A DNA stretch of 64,000 nucleotides, taken from positions 3,288,001 through 3,352,000 of the forward strand of contig NZ_CP040908.1 of assembly GCF_013488205.1 (NCBI RefSeq), read 5' to 3'. A program made the position numbers and the translations under genes. Below, in pieces: positions 25,669 through 35,244 of the stretch. The DNA is from Empedobacter falsenii. GTDB lineage: Bacteria > Bacteroidota > Bacteroidia > Flavobacteriales > Weeksellaceae. Positions within the stretch are counted from its first letter, which is position 1; every line of letters begins with the position of its first letter. The notes beneath the pieces are model-generated. The model searched no databases. It was not told the origin of the DNA and worked only from the letters and a program-made list of their open reading frames with translations.

Positions 25669-26544
25669 ATGATATTAAATTTATTCAAAAAAAATATATT
25701 TCCTTTTTACCACACAGTTTCAGATAAACGATTAGTTCATATTGATCAATTATATCCATTAAAATCAATTGATCAATTTCAGCGTGAATTAGATTTTTTT
25801 CAGAAAAATTATGTCAATATTTCTATGATTGAATTAATTGATTTATACAAAAAAAATGGTTTTATTCCTCAAGAAAATTACTTTCATCTTAGTTTTGACG
25901 ATGGTTTGAAAGAATGTTACTCCTTAATTGCTCCAATATTAAAAGAACGAAATTTAGATGCAACTTTTTTTATCAATCCAAATTTTATTGACAATCAAGA
26001 AATTTTTTATCGATATAAAGTTGCTTTCATTTTAGAAAACATTACAGACAACAACTTTAAAAAAGAACTTTTAAATTATTCTATTCATGATCTTAAAAAA
26101 ATTGATGAATTAATTTTAAAACAAGAAATAAAACTAAATGATTTTGAAATTTATTTGAATGAAAATGAAATAAAAGCATTAATTAATCAAGGATATACAA
26201 TAGGTGCACATTCGATGAATCATCCTTATTATCGCGATATTTCTTTCGAACAACAACTTTTAGAAACGAACGAAAGCTTAGATTTTATCCAACAAAAGTT
26301 TAATTTAGATTATCGAGTTTTTTCTTTTCCTTTTACAGATGACGGAGTTTCTAAAAACTTTTTTAATACTATAAAATCAAATCTTACATTTGGTACGGCA
26401 GGAATAAAAGATGATGAAGTTTCAACAAATATTCAGCGACTTCCGATGGATAATTGTATTACTGATCCTGCAATTTTTATCAAAAAAAATCGTTATAAAT
26501 TTTATATTCAAAAGTTACTACAAAAGCATATTGTATCTCATTAA
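25669..26544 (+). CDS. NodB-type polysaccharide deacetylase
   Basis: 291 residues. FHLSFDDGLKECYSL carries the paired Asp of the NodB metal site, and GAHSMNHPYYRDIS carries the His-x3-His. FSFPFTDDGVS supplies the catalytic-type Pro/Asp segment. The protein lacks a signal peptide, so it may act on lipid-linked or cytoplasmic intermediates. It runs opposite to the methyltransferase and precedes the frameshifted membrane protein by 10 bases. Confidence 0.88.
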   Translation: MILNLFKKNIFPFYHTVSDKRLVHIDQLYPLKSIDQFQRELDFFQKNYVNISMIELIDLYKKNGFIPQENYFHLSFDDGLKECYSLIAPILKERNLDATFFINPNFIDNQEIFYRYKVAFILENITDNNFKKELLNYSIHDLKKIDELILKQEIKLNDFEIYLNENEIKALINQGYTIGAHSMNHPYYRDISFEQQLLETNESLDFIQQKFNLDYRVFSFPFTDDGVSKNFFNTIKSNLTFGTAGIKDDEVSTNIQRLPMDNCITDPAIFIKKNRYKFYIQKLLQKHIVSH

Positions 26545-26554
26545 TACAAAAAGA

Positions 26555-27746
26555 GTGAAAAAATTTTATCATTTATTTATTACCTTATTTTTCTTAATCA
26601 TTTATCGTTTAGGAAGTTTTAGTAAAATAACTTTTGGTGATTCTGCTGGAAAAATTTTGGATATTGAAGCAAATCAATTTACGTTTGAAACCTACTCATT
26701 AACTCATTTTTTGTATTTCAACTTCAATATTCTAATTCACAAATTATTTCCTTTTATAGATACCATTGAGATTGGACGTTGGGTAAATATTATTTCTGCT
26801 GTAATAGTTTTGAATATTTTATTTTCTATTCTTCAACTCTTAAATAAAAAACTTTGGATTTCTCTTTTAGGTACAGTTGCGTTTGGATTTAGTTTTACTT
26901 TTTGGAAAAATACCGAAAATATAGAAGTTTACACTTTTTGTTTAATTTGGATTTCACTTTACGTTTTATTTGCGATAAAATTTGTTCAAAATAAACAATC
27001 TAAAACGCTTTTATTTGCAGGAATAATGCTTGGAATTAGCTTATTTTCTCATGTACAAGGCGTTCTATTAATTCCTTCTTATTTTTATTTATGCTACTTG
27101 GCTTTTAGAAATAATATTAAAAATAGATTGATTTTTAGCTATTTTTTCATTCCTTTTCTATTTTTGGCATTGCTCTATATTTATCCAATTATTAATAACG
27201 AATCTCTGAAAAATGTTTTATCATCTTCAGAAAAATCATGGGTGTCTGATTCTTTGAAGAAAGATTTAGTAAGCTATTCAAAAGATTTAATGAAAGCATT
27301 AGGTTATATTATTTATAATTTTTGGTTTACCTGTTTTTTGTTTTGCTACTATTTATGCTGTTAGCGATAATTATGTCTTTTTCTTAAATTTTAATTTAGC
27401 TTATTTGATTATTTTAAGTATTGGTTTAAACAATTTCATTACAAAATTTCCGAAGTACACTTCATTAATTTCTATCCTTATTTTCTCAACACCGCTTTAT
27501 TATTATTCGGCCAAACAACTTGCTATGCAAACAACAAAAGGGAAAGAATTTCATCAACAAAAAGCATACAAAGACGGACTAAATTATTATTTGCTTCCTT
27601 GGATGAATAACAACAAAGGTATTTTGGAAGTTATTCTAAATAATGAAGAAACAAATGAAGATATTGAATGGATGAAAGAAACAGGTCAAAAATTAATTGA
27701 TCTTAAATCTAAAACAATGACAAAAGAAGAAATAAAAAAATTATAA
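26555..27746 (+). pseudogene. Frameshifted GT-C-like membrane protein (DUF2723-like)
   Basis: Start taken as GTG 26555 (VKKFYHLFITL). The first reading frame runs to a stop at 27362 and encodes many membrane segments with FGDSAGKILD and TFWKNTENIEVYTF, resembling DUF2723 / protein-O-mannosyltransferase-like proteins (FW-x6-EVYT). The continuation lies one frame later: it is open from 27303 and reads FCFATIYAVSDNYVFFLNFN, then to 27746. Joining the two needs removal of one base around 27330-27345, where CCTGTTTTTTG contains six T. It is either a genuine mutation, slippage-prone tract or sequencing error. Product if restored: about 395 residues. Confidence 0.7.
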
Positions 27747-28988
27747 TTTTTTTAAATAATTTCTAAATATAAAAGTAGCATATAATCCAGAAACTATATA
27801 CATAATTAAAAAACCGAAAGCTGCTCCATTTAGTTGATAAAAAGGAATAAGTATAGAATCTGCAATAATAAGTGTGATAATTGAAACAATTGAAACTCGT
27901 ACACTATATGTAAACAAACCAACTGCACTAAATAAATTAAGAAAAAGAACTCTAAACAACATTGCTAAAACAACTGCTATTGTTGCAATAAAAAAAACTG
28001 TATCACCAGCTAAATAACTTTTATTGAAAAATAACTCGATTATAAAATCTCTAAGAAAATAACTTCCTAAAAGAATACTAATTCCTATAAGAATGAATAG
28101 CTTATAATAATTTTTTATATAAAATTTTAGAAAATCCTTGTTCTGACTATTTTTAATAATTCGAGGAAAATCGGTTTGAAATAATATAGTCGGAATAAAT
28201 AATAAATTCATAGGCAGAAGAATCGCAACTTTATACAAAGCAATATCTTTATCTGTCATAAAAATCGCAATCATTGCAATATCAATCGAAAACAATAACT
28301 CTGAAGCGAAATAAGCCAAAGATTCCATTCTTCCATATTTCCACATCATTTTCCAATTCATTTCACTTAAATCATTTATTGATTGTTGTAAAATTGTTTT
28401 AGAATAGAAAAATAAACTAATAAAAGGTGTAATCGCCAACGAAGTCATATAACCAATTGCTCCAAAATTGATGGTTAAGAAAAATGTAAAAATCAATCCC
28501 AAACAATTAATCAACATATTTAATGAAGCAAACTTCTTATTGAAACCATTTATTCGATAATCGATTGTAAGATGAGACTGAAAAAACATCCCGAAAAGAC
28601 GAACAGAAAACAAGAGAATAATCCATAATAAATGATCAAACTTTATGGCATAAAAATTAGCAATTACAATAAAAATACTACATAAAATAAGCTGATTAAT
28701 AACGCCATTTCTAAATAATTTTCGACTTAGGTCTTTACGTGTTTGTTCATTTTCTTCGCCAGCACCAAACTTCATCAAAACCTGTAATGAACCTAATCCA
28801 TTCCATGGCGCAACAAACCCAATAATAGATGCGATAAGTGTTATACGACCAAATTCATCTTGCGGAATCATTTTTACAATGAAAATGGTATTAATCAGCA
28901 TCACTAATTTTTCTACCACAAAAGATAAAAAAACGTAAAAACCATTGTTTTGTAAAAAAGATTGTATGAATTTGATTAAATCTTTCAT
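27741..28988 (-). CDS. Wzx-like polysaccharide flippase
   Basis: 415 residues, about 12 membrane segments. KFIQSFLQNNGFYVFLSFVV and FIVKMIPQDEFGRITLIASI are typical of the MATE-like Wzx / RfbX family that moves lipid-linked glycans across the inner membrane. Overlaps the upstream glycosyltransferase start by 4 bases and converges with the frameshifted gene by 6 bases. Last gene of a three-gene minus-strand operon. Confidence 0.85.
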   Translation of the reverse strand: MKDLIKFIQSFLQNNGFYVFLSFVVEKLVMLINTIFIVKMIPQDEFGRITLIASIIGFVAPWNGLGSLQVLMKFGAGEENEQTRKDLSRKLFRNGVINQLILCSIFIVIANFYAIKFDHLLWIILLFSVRLFGMFFQSHLTIDYRINGFNKKFASLNMLINCLGLIFTFFLTINFGAIGYMTSLAITPFISLFFYSKTILQQSINDLSEMNWKMMWKYGRMESLAYFASELLFSIDIAMIAIFMTDKDIALYKVAILLPMNLLFIPTILFQTDFPRIIKNSQNKDFLKFYIKNYYKLFILIGISILLGSYFLRDFIIELFFNKSYLAGDTVFFIATIAVVLAMLFRVLFLNLFSAVGLFTYSVRVSIVSIITLIIADSILIPFYQLNGAAFGFLIMYIVSGLYATFIFRNYLKKL

Positions 28989-30121
28989 TGTAAAATTTTC
29001 ACATAAACTTCATCAAATTGGTAAGCAATTTCTTCCTTAGAAAAATTATTCAAAGCATACGTATTTAATTCATTTGACGTTGCAAATTCATAACCTTCTA
29101 TCACCTCAACCATTGCTTTATAAAGTGCTAATTCATCATTTTTATTCACAATAAATCCAAAATTATTTGGCATAAATTCTTTAATTCCGCCTACATCGCT
29201 TGCGATAACAGGAATTCCTGAAGCAAAAGCTTCTATTTGAACACAAGGTTGATTTTCGTAGTGACTAAAAAGTACAAAACAATTTGCGTTCTTCATCTTT
29301 TGATTCACTTCAAAATGTTGTAATCGCCCAAAAGATTTTACAAAATCATGTAAATTATTTTCTACAATAAAATTATTAATCAAAGTTAAATCTCCATTTC
29401 CTCCAATCTGAAATTCAAAATTATAACCATTATCAACTAACTTTTTAGCAACATTCAACATTCCCAAAACATTTTTATGCTCGTTTCCTAAATGCGAAAG
29501 ATGTAAAAATATTATTTTTTCAACTTTACATTCTTCTTTTACTGAAAACAATTCTACATCCACAACATTTGGAATAATTTTTACATTTGTTATAGGATAA
29601 ATTTCAAGTATTTTTTGTGCTAAATCATTCGAAACAGGCGTTAAAAAATCTACTTTTCTAAGTATTTTCTTAATTAAGAACTTCTTGTAAAATGAAAATG
29701 AAATAAAACGTTCTGGAGAAAACCCTGTCCAATGCTCTGTTAAAACTATTGGTTTTTTGTATTTACTTTTCAAAAATAAAGCAACTAAACCAGCTGGATA
29801 AATAACATTGAGATGAATTATATCAAAATTATTAACCAAAGAAACTCCTTTTAGAAAAGCTATAAATTGTTTGATTAAATTAAACGGGCGAAAAAAAGAT
29901 GGTTTAAAATAAACAATTATTTCTCTTACATTTTGATTGATAGAATCATCTATTTCAAAATTAGATTTTAAATTTTCATCTTTTACTGCATGAACAAGCG
30001 TCACATTATTTAAAGTAGAGATAGAACGTAAATGGCGCTGAATAAAATCTCCATTATCTAAAAAAATTCTACTCGGATACCAAGATGCTAAAGCTAAAAT
30101 ATTTTTTCTCGAATTATTCAC
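28985..30121 (-). CDS. Glycosyltransferase family 4 protein
   Basis: 378 residues, cytoplasmic GT-B fold. ALASWYPSRIFLDNGDFIQR is the N-terminal acceptor-side motif and VSNDLAQKI is a typical linker. The GT4 EX7E motif appears in FSHYENQPCVQIEAFASG (first Glu seven residues before the second), with GIPVIASDVGGIKEF following. It overlaps both neighbours (4 and 8 bases), so it is translationally coupled between two flippases. Donor sugar unknown. Confidence 0.92.
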   Translation of the reverse strand: MNNSRKNILALASWYPSRIFLDNGDFIQRHLRSISTLNNVTLVHAVKDENLKSNFEIDDSINQNVREIIVYFKPSFFRPFNLIKQFIAFLKGVSLVNNFDIIHLNVIYPAGLVALFLKSKYKKPIVLTEHWTGFSPERFISFSFYKKFLIKKILRKVDFLTPVSNDLAQKILEIYPITNVKIIPNVVDVELFSVKEECKVEKIIFLHLSHLGNEHKNVLGMLNVAKKLVDNGYNFEFQIGGNGDLTLINNFIVENNLHDFVKSFGRLQHFEVNQKMKNANCFVLFSHYENQPCVQIEAFASGIPVIASDVGGIKEFMPNNFGFIVNKNDELALYKAMVEVIEGYEFATSNELNTYALNNFSKEEIAYQFDEVYVKILQ

Positions 30122-31373
30122 CTGACTTTTTATAACGTTTCAGCTCTTTCATTACAAAGTAAAGTTGAACTAAATAGCCCATTCCCGCAAAGAAAGAATA
30201 TAGGGATAACGTCAAAAGTATATTTTTATTTAGTCCGCCAATCACACAAGTAATCAATGTAACGAAAACTAAATAAATATTGAAGTATAGTGCGTAATGA
30301 TTTTTCTTGATAACCACGACAATTTGCTGAATAGGATTCATTGCAGAACGACACAAAATCCAGAAAGAAAGAATCCACGTCATAATATGTAAACCTCGCC
30401 ATTCTGGTCCAAGCATCCACTCGAGAATAAAAATTCCGATACAATTCATCAACAAAAGAAAAACAGCAATTGCTCCAACGTTATACAGCACCACTTTTTT
30501 CGATAAATCATATAATTGATGCGAACGATGATCAATCATTGCAGCAGATTTCTGAAAGAAAACTTTCGACATCGAATTGGAAAGTAATGTCAAAGGAACA
30601 ACCAAAACTTTAGCTGAATTTCCTACAAAAGCTACATCTTCTTTCATAAAATAAATCGCAATCATAATGGGGAGCAAATTGTTTGCAATCGCATTCAACG
30701 ATTCTGAGGGTAATGTATATTTTATGATTTCTTTGTTCTTAGAAATTGTTCGTTTAGCCAAACCAAAATCAATAGAAGAAAATCGTCCTTTTGTAATTGA
30801 AAAATAATATGCACAAGACAAAACTGTTCCGAAAATTGTTCCATAAATCAATCCTGTTTCTTTGTAGCCCATCCAATAAAAAATGAATTGAAAAAAAACC
30901 GAAAACAGTGCATTAATCACAAATCCAGTCGAAATACTTTTGAATAATTTATACTTCGTAAACAATGTATTTTGAACATTATTCCAAGCTGTAAATAATC
31001 CTGCAATACAACTTAAGAAAACAATAAATAAAGACGTTTTGAATGTGAAAATTCCTTCTAAAACTGCATAGCCCAAAAAGAATAAAATCGTTACAATGCT
31101 ACTCACTAATAATAAAGTTGTGAACAAATTTCGAATCGCTTTTGATGATTTCGAAATCACGAAAATATTCTCTAAACGAAACGTTGTCAAAATAGCTAGA
31201 ATCGCCACAAAAGCTGAAAAAGCATTGTAAGTTCCCGACGCTTCTGGACCATAAATTCGAGCCAAAATAATTCCGCCAATAAACATAATCACTTGCGCAA
31301 TCGTGTTCCCTGCCAACAAAGACAAAACACCTTTGGCATTCTTCGTTTTAAATTTTTCTAACTTCGCTTTCAA
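30114..31373 (-). CDS. Wzx-like flippase / lipopolysaccharide biosynthesis protein
   Basis: 419 residues with about 12 hydrophobic segments. LLAGNTIAQVIMFIGGIILARIYGPEASGTYNAF is a typical first helix pair (shown as ARIYGPEASGTYNAF). First gene of the flippase-GT4-flippase operon; two flippases in one operon is unusual. Divergent from yjjG, whose promoter lies in the shared 50 bases. Confidence 0.85.
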   Translation of the reverse strand: MKAKLEKFKTKNAKGVLSLLAGNTIAQVIMFIGGIILARIYGPEASGTYNAFSAFVAILAILTTFRLENIFVISKSSKAIRNLFTTLLLVSSIVTILFFLGYAVLEGIFTFKTSLFIVFLSCIAGLFTAWNNVQNTLFTKYKLFKSISTGFVINALFSVFFQFIFYWMGYKETGLIYGTIFGTVLSCAYYFSITKGRFSSIDFGLAKRTISKNKEIIKYTLPSESLNAIANNLLPIMIAIYFMKEDVAFVGNSAKVLVVPLTLLSNSMSKVFFQKSAAMIDHRSHQLYDLSKKVVLYNVGAIAVFLLLMNCIGIFILEWMLGPEWRGLHIMTWILSFWILCRSAMNPIQQIVVVIKKNHYALYFNIYLVFVTLITCVIGGLNKNILLTLSLYSFFAGMGYLVQLYFVMKELKRYKKSGE

Positions 31374-31411
31374 TTGATATTTTCTTCATCAGCAAATCTA
31401 CATAAAATCCT

Positions 31412-31419
31412 TAGCTTTG
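31412..31419 (+). promoter_or_regulatory. Promoter -7 box of yjjG
   Basis: TAGCTTTG followed by C fits TAnnTTTG and ends 5 bases before the ATG, so the transcript is probably nearly leaderless. Confidence 0.55.
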
Positions 31420-31424
31420 CATTT

Positions 31425-32120
31425 ATGAACACAATAAAACACGTTTTTTTCGATCTTGATAACACACTTTGGGATTTCAGAAAAAATGCAAAATTCGCGC
31501 TAGATGAGCTTTACAAAAAGTATGATGTAGAAAATAGATATGGTTTTACATTCGAGGAATTTCATCCATTTTATCACGATAGCAACGAAGGTCTTTGGGT
31601 TTTGATTCGTGACAAAAAAATTACAAAAGAAGAATTACGTGCACGTCGTTTCAAAGAAGCTTTTGATAATCTTGGAATTGATAATGATGCTTTGGCAAAG
31701 ATTTTTGAAGAAGAATACATGGAAACGATTACCAATTATAATGAAGTGGTAGATGGTGCGATGGAATTGTTGGATTATTTGAAACCAAAATATCAATTAC
31801 ACATTATCACAAATGGTTTTCTCGAAGTCTCGAAACGTAAAATTGAAACGTCAGAATTAAATGGTTATTTTGATACGGTAACTTATGCAGACGAAATCAA
31901 AATCTTGAAACCTGATCCTCGTATTTTTTCTTTGGCAATGGAAAAATCTGGTGCTAAAAAAGATGAATCAATTTACATTGGTGACGATTGGATTGCAGAT
32001 GCTGTTGGCGCAAAAGCTTTCGGAATGTCGGCTATTTTCTTTGATCGATTAGATGATAATTTTTCGATGGATGATGTTCCTACAATTACACATTTAGATG
32101 AAGTAAAAGAATATTTATAA
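31425..32120 (+). CDS. yjjG: YjjG family noncanonical pyrimidine nucleotidase (HAD)
   Basis: 231 residues from the ATG 31425 (MNTIKHVFFDLDNTLWDF); an upstream ATG would put the promoter inside the gene. HAD motif I is DLDNTLWD, motif II HIITNGF, motif III about LKPDPRIF with Lys, and motif IV GDDWIADAVGAK. YjjG dephosphorylates noncanonical pyrimidine nucleotides as a housecleaning enzyme. Monocistronic. Confidence 0.92.
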   Translation: MNTIKHVFFDLDNTLWDFRKNAKFALDELYKKYDVENRYGFTFEEFHPFYHDSNEGLWVLIRDKKITKEELRARRFKEAFDNLGIDNDALAKIFEEEYMETITNYNEVVDGAMELLDYLKPKYQLHIITNGFLEVSKRKIETSELNGYFDTVTYADEIKILKPDPRIFSLAMEKSGAKKDESIYIGDDWIADAVGAKAFGMSAIFFDRLDDNFSMDDVPTITHLDEVKEYL

Positions 32121-32189
32121 TAATCATTTAATAACCGAATATCTAATATTGTTTTCTTTATTTTCGCCGCAACTAAAAAAACAATATTT

Positions 32190-32642
32190 ATGAAAAAGTT
32201 TATTTTACCAAGCATTTTTGCTTTTGGACTGTTATTTAGCTGTAACAATGATGATGATTCTTCTATTAACTCTGAAAGTATCGTAGGAACTTGGAGTTTT
32301 GTAAAATACCAAACACAATTCTCTAAAGACAATCACATCGAAGATCAATATCTAGCAGATGAATGCAGTTCTAAAGACTCGTATACGTTTACTAAAGACA
32401 ATAAATATTCTGCTATAGGATATGATTCCGATAGAAATAATATTTGTGAAATTGATTGGACTGAAGAAGGCACTTATTCTATTTCAGGAAATAAAGTTCG
32501 TTTAACTTACAAGGATGGTGGTTCTGGTGAAGGAGAAATTTCCAAATTAACAAAAAACGAATTGATTTTAAAATCTGATTATGGAGAAGATCTTGATGGT
32601 GATGGTAAAAACGAAATAGATATTTTAGTTTTAAAACGATAA
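32190..32642 (+). CDS. Lipocalin-like lipoprotein
   Basis: 150 residues. Lipoprotein signal MKKFILPSIFAFGLLFSCNN with Cys18. A small beta-barrel-type domain follows (ESIVGTWSFVKYQT, YSISGNKVRLTY, ELILKSDYGEDLDGDGKNEI), typical of lipocalin-like DUF4923/5004 Bacteroidota lipoproteins. Function unknown. Confidence 0.75.
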   Translation: MKKFILPSIFAFGLLFSCNNDDDSSINSESIVGTWSFVKYQTQFSKDNHIEDQYLADECSSKDSYTFTKDNKYSAIGYDSDRNNICEIDWTEEGTYSISGNKVRLTYKDGGSGEGEISKLTKNELILKSDYGEDLDGDGKNEIDILVLKR

Positions 32643-32648
32643 AAAGTT

Positions 32649-32677
32649 AAAGGTTCAGAAATTCTGAACCTTTTTTT
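32649..32677 (+). terminator. Terminator after lipoprotein gene
   Basis: AAAGGTTCAGAA pairs with TTCTGAACCTTT around a single A, followed by T-run. Confidence 0.88.
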
Positions 32678-32721
32678 ATGTCCGAAAAAAATCTATTTTT
32701 GATAAAAATTACTCAATACTT

Positions 32722-33318
32722 ATGAATTTAAACAACCTAAAATTTCCGCTTGATATAAAGTTTCATATTGCAACTTTTTCCAATGATTTTTCTGTAACAG
32801 ATGCTAATAATCAACCTGTGTTTTATGTACGCGAAAAAATTCTTTCGTGGCGAGATGTGATTAAAATCTACCGTGATTCATCGAAAAAAGAAGAACTTTT
32901 TCAACTTCGTTCGAATAAAATCATCGATTTTCAACAAACTTTTACCATTACAGATGCGAACGGAAATGTTGTTGGTAAAGCAAAACGAAAAACTTTCAAA
33001 TCCTTTTGGAAAGCGACTTTTCATATTTACGACGCAAATGATAATCATTTATTTACAATCAACGAACGTAGTGGTTTTACGCGTATGATGGACGGAATGG
33101 TTGGAGAAATTCCCGTTGTAGGATTTTTCTCAGGTTATATTTTCAATCCAAAATATGTTTTAACTGATTTACAAGGAAGAGAAATGATGGAAGTATCAAA
33201 AGAACCTTCATTCTTTGGACGAAAATTTAAATTAAATCAATATCAATCATCCGAAAATGATACACTTTTTGTTTTGAGTTTTATGATGATGCTCATAAGC
33301 GATAGAGATCGAGGATAA
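32722..33318 (+). CDS. LURP-one-related / scramblase-like protein
   Basis: 198 residues without signal peptide. Repeating strand pattern such as FSVTDANNQPVFYVREK, FTITDANGNVVGKAKRK and FHIYDANDNHLFTINE matches the Tubby C-terminal-like LOR fold. A hydrophobic Phe/Gly stretch (GEIPVVGFFSGYIF) follows. These proteins bind phospholipid or membranes in other organisms; here function unknown. Confidence 0.8.
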   Translation: MNLNNLKFPLDIKFHIATFSNDFSVTDANNQPVFYVREKILSWRDVIKIYRDSSKKEELFQLRSNKIIDFQQTFTITDANGNVVGKAKRKTFKSFWKATFHIYDANDNHLFTINERSGFTRMMDGMVGEIPVVGFFSGYIFNPKYVLTDLQGREMMEVSKEPSFFGRKFKLNQYQSSENDTLFVLSFMMMLISDRDRG

Positions 33319-33334
33319 TTTTATTTAAAAAATA

Positions 33335-33365
33335 TTTGCAGATTCAAAAATAGTCTTTATATTTG
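33335..33365 (+). promoter_or_regulatory. Promoter of tRNA-Arg
   Basis: TTTG at 33335-33338, a 19-base spacer, then TATATTTG at 33358-33365: a textbook Bacteroidota -33/-7 pair. The tRNA starts 38 bases later. Confidence 0.8.
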
Positions 33366-33402
33366 CAGTCCAAAATAAGAACAATAGTTTCTTATCAAGA
33401 AT

Positions 33403-33476
33403 GGCCGAGTGGCGCAACTGAATAGCGCACTTGATTACGGCTCAAGAGGTTACAGGTTTGAATCCTGTCTCGGTCA
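33403..33476 (+). tRNA. tRNA-Arg (anticodon ACG)
   Basis: A full cloverleaf of 74 bases: acceptor GGCCGAG/CTCGGTC, D-arm GCGC/GCGC, anticodon arm CTTGA-TTACGGC-TCAAG with ACG at 33437-33439, T-arm ACAGG-TTTGAAT-CCTGT and discriminator A. CCA is not encoded. The A34 is expected to be edited to inosine by TadA. Confidence 0.95.
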
Positions 33477-33483
33477 CAAAAGC

Positions 33484-33514
33484 AAAAGCTCATCAAAATT
33501 TGATGAGCTTTTTT
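33484..33514 (+). terminator. Terminator after tRNA-Arg
   Basis: AAAAGCTCATCAA and TTGATGAGCTTTT form a long stem followed by T; possibly also used by the convergent gene. Confidence 0.85.
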
Positions 33515-33517
33515 ATT

Positions 33518-33961
33518 TTAATACACTTCTGTTTCTTGAGGAATTTCTTCTACTTTTTGAGATTTTTTTGTCATAAAAAATATACAATTCCCAAACCACG
33601 TAAACCAAAAAATATAAAATCCGAAATGGAACGTCTTTTTCAATAAACGATGTGAGGTTTCAGTAAAATCGTAATAGCAATAAATTAATCCAATAATTCC
33701 CATAAAAAGGAAAATGAGAGGCAATAACAAACGTTTAAAACGTTTCGTTGTTTTCTCATTCCAAATGGATAATACAATAAAAATAACAGCTTGTATAGCG
33801 AATAATAACAAGGCTGTTTTCCACCACGATTTCAGGATCGTATATTCGTTGTAAATAATTGTGATTCCTACTTTACCGATGAATGACATTTTCGAGATCA
33901 TTATTCCAGAAAGTAAAGAGGAAAATGCCAATATGAGAAGATGTATAATTTTGTTTTTCAT
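33518..33961 (-). CDS. Hypothetical membrane protein
   Basis: 147 residues from the ATG at 33961 (MKNKIIHLLILAF). Four hydrophobic segments (about 5-23, 46-68, 80-98, 117-135) with basic loops; no signature recognised. It follows a 74-residue membrane protein by 1 base, suggesting a two-gene operon. Confidence 0.65.
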   Translation of the reverse strand: MKNKIIHLLILAFSSLLSGIMISKMSFIGKVGITIIYNEYTILKSWWKTALLLFAIQAVIFIVLSIWNEKTTKRFKRLLLPLIFLFMGIIGLIYCYYDFTETSHRLLKKTFHFGFYIFWFTWFGNCIFFMTKKSQKVEEIPQETEVY

Positions 33962-33962
33962 T

Positions 33963-34187
33963 TTAATTAAAATATAAGAAAGCAACACCAAATATTAATC
34001 CAATTAGAATTAACAAACCTACTACTGCATTATAAAATTTATGCCAACCTGATTCATTTTGAGAAAATTCCTCAAAATTTAACTTTGGATTAAATAGTTT
34101 TAAAATAATATATCGAAATCGTATTCCAAAAATTTCTATTATAAGTTCACTAATCGCAATAAAAATTATTTCAAGAATAATCTGCAT
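33963..34187 (-). CDS. Small hypothetical membrane protein
   Basis: 74 residues, a long hydrophobic start (ILEIIFIAISELIIEIFGI) and a C-terminal membrane helix (AVVGLLILIGLIFGVAFLYF). First gene of the pair with the 147-residue membrane protein. Unknown function. Confidence 0.6.
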   Translation of the reverse strand: MQIILEIIFIAISELIIEIFGIRFRYIILKLFNPKLNFEEFSQNESGWHKFYNAVVGLLILIGLIFGVAFLYFN

Positions 34188-34211
34188 ATAAATAATTTAC
34201 AATCTAATATA

Positions 34212-34242
34212 AAACAAAAAAGCCTTGCAAATGCAAGGCTTT
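34212..34242 (-). terminator. Terminator of the PfkB kinase gene
   Basis: AAAGCCTTGCA/TGCAAGGCTTT stem with a T-run on the minus strand (AAAACAAAAA on plus). Confidence 0.82.
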
Positions 34243-34265
34243 AAATATTTTGATGAATAATTCTC

Positions 34266-35186
34266 TTATAAATTAATTGAGAAATCCATTAATTTTTTGA
34301 ATTCTTTCAAACGTTCAGCTAAACCATCACGTGTTAAATCTCCTAATGATTCAGTACCGAATTTTTCACATGTTACAGATGCTAATGCAGATCCGTAAAC
34401 AATTGCACGTTTCATGTTATCGAAAGAAAAATCGTTTGTTTTTGCTAAGTATCCGGAGAAACCTCCTGCAAATGTATCTCCTGCTCCTGTTGGATCGAAA
34501 ACATCTTCTAATGGTAAAGCTGGTGCAAAGAAAACTTGTTCTTCTTGGAATAATAAAGCTCCATGTTCACCTTTTTTGATGATAACTGTTTTTGGTCCGA
34601 ATGTCATGATTTTTTTAGCAGCTTTCACTAAACTATATTCACCTGACATTTGACGCGCTTCTTCGTCATTAATAGAAATTACATCAACATCTTTGATCAC
34701 ATCCATCAACTCATTCCAAGCACAATCCATCCAAAAGTTCATTGTATCTAAAACAACCAAACCTGGACGATTATCTAATTGTGTCAACACTCCTTTTTGT
34801 ACCAATGGATGTAAGTTTCCTAACATCAAAACGTCTGGAGATTTGCGATCTTGAGGAACAATTGGATTAAACGTTTCTAAAACATTCAATTCTGTTGCTA
34901 ACGTATCACGTGTGTTCAAATCATTATGGTATTTACCTTCCCAAAAGAATGTTTTTCCTTCTTTTACGATTTCCATTCCATCTAAATTAATTCCTTTTGA
35001 AATTAATAAATCGATGTATTCTTGTGGAAAATCTCCACCAACAACTGAAACGATTGCAGTATCCACGCCCAATAAAGAAGACGCCATACCGATATATGTA
35101 GCGGCACCACCTAAGATTTTATCTGTTTTCCCGAAAGGAGATTCTAATTTATCAAAGGCAACTGTACCAACTGTTAATAAACTCAT
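34266..35186 (-). CDS. PfkB family carbohydrate/nucleoside kinase
   Basis: 306 residues. The ribokinase fold shows GGAATYIGMASSLLG (substrate side, PfkB signature 1) and DPTGAGDTFAGGFSGYLA (signature 2, catalytic Asp237). The layout resembles adenosine-kinase-like or fructokinase-like members; substrate cannot be fixed. Single gene with its own -7 box and terminator. Confidence 0.92.
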   Translation of the reverse strand: MSLLTVGTVAFDKLESPFGKTDKILGGAATYIGMASSLLGVDTAIVSVVGGDFPQEYIDLLISKGINLDGMEIVKEGKTFFWEGKYHNDLNTRDTLATELNVLETFNPIVPQDRKSPDVLMLGNLHPLVQKGVLTQLDNRPGLVVLDTMNFWMDCAWNELMDVIKDVDVISINDEEARQMSGEYSLVKAAKKIMTFGPKTVIIKKGEHGALLFQEEQVFFAPALPLEDVFDPTGAGDTFAGGFSGYLAKTNDFSFDNMKRAIVYGSALASVTCEKFGTESLGDLTRDGLAERLKEFKKLMDFSINL

Positions 35187-35211
35187 TTTATATTCTTGAT
35201 TAAATAGTTTG

Positions 35212-35219
35212 CAAATATA
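35212..35219 (-). promoter_or_regulatory. Promoter -7 box of the PfkB kinase gene
   Basis: Minus-strand TATATTTG (plus CAAATATA), 26 bases upstream of the start codon. Confidence 0.6.
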
Positions 35220-35244
35220 TTGAATAGATTTGAATTAAGACATA

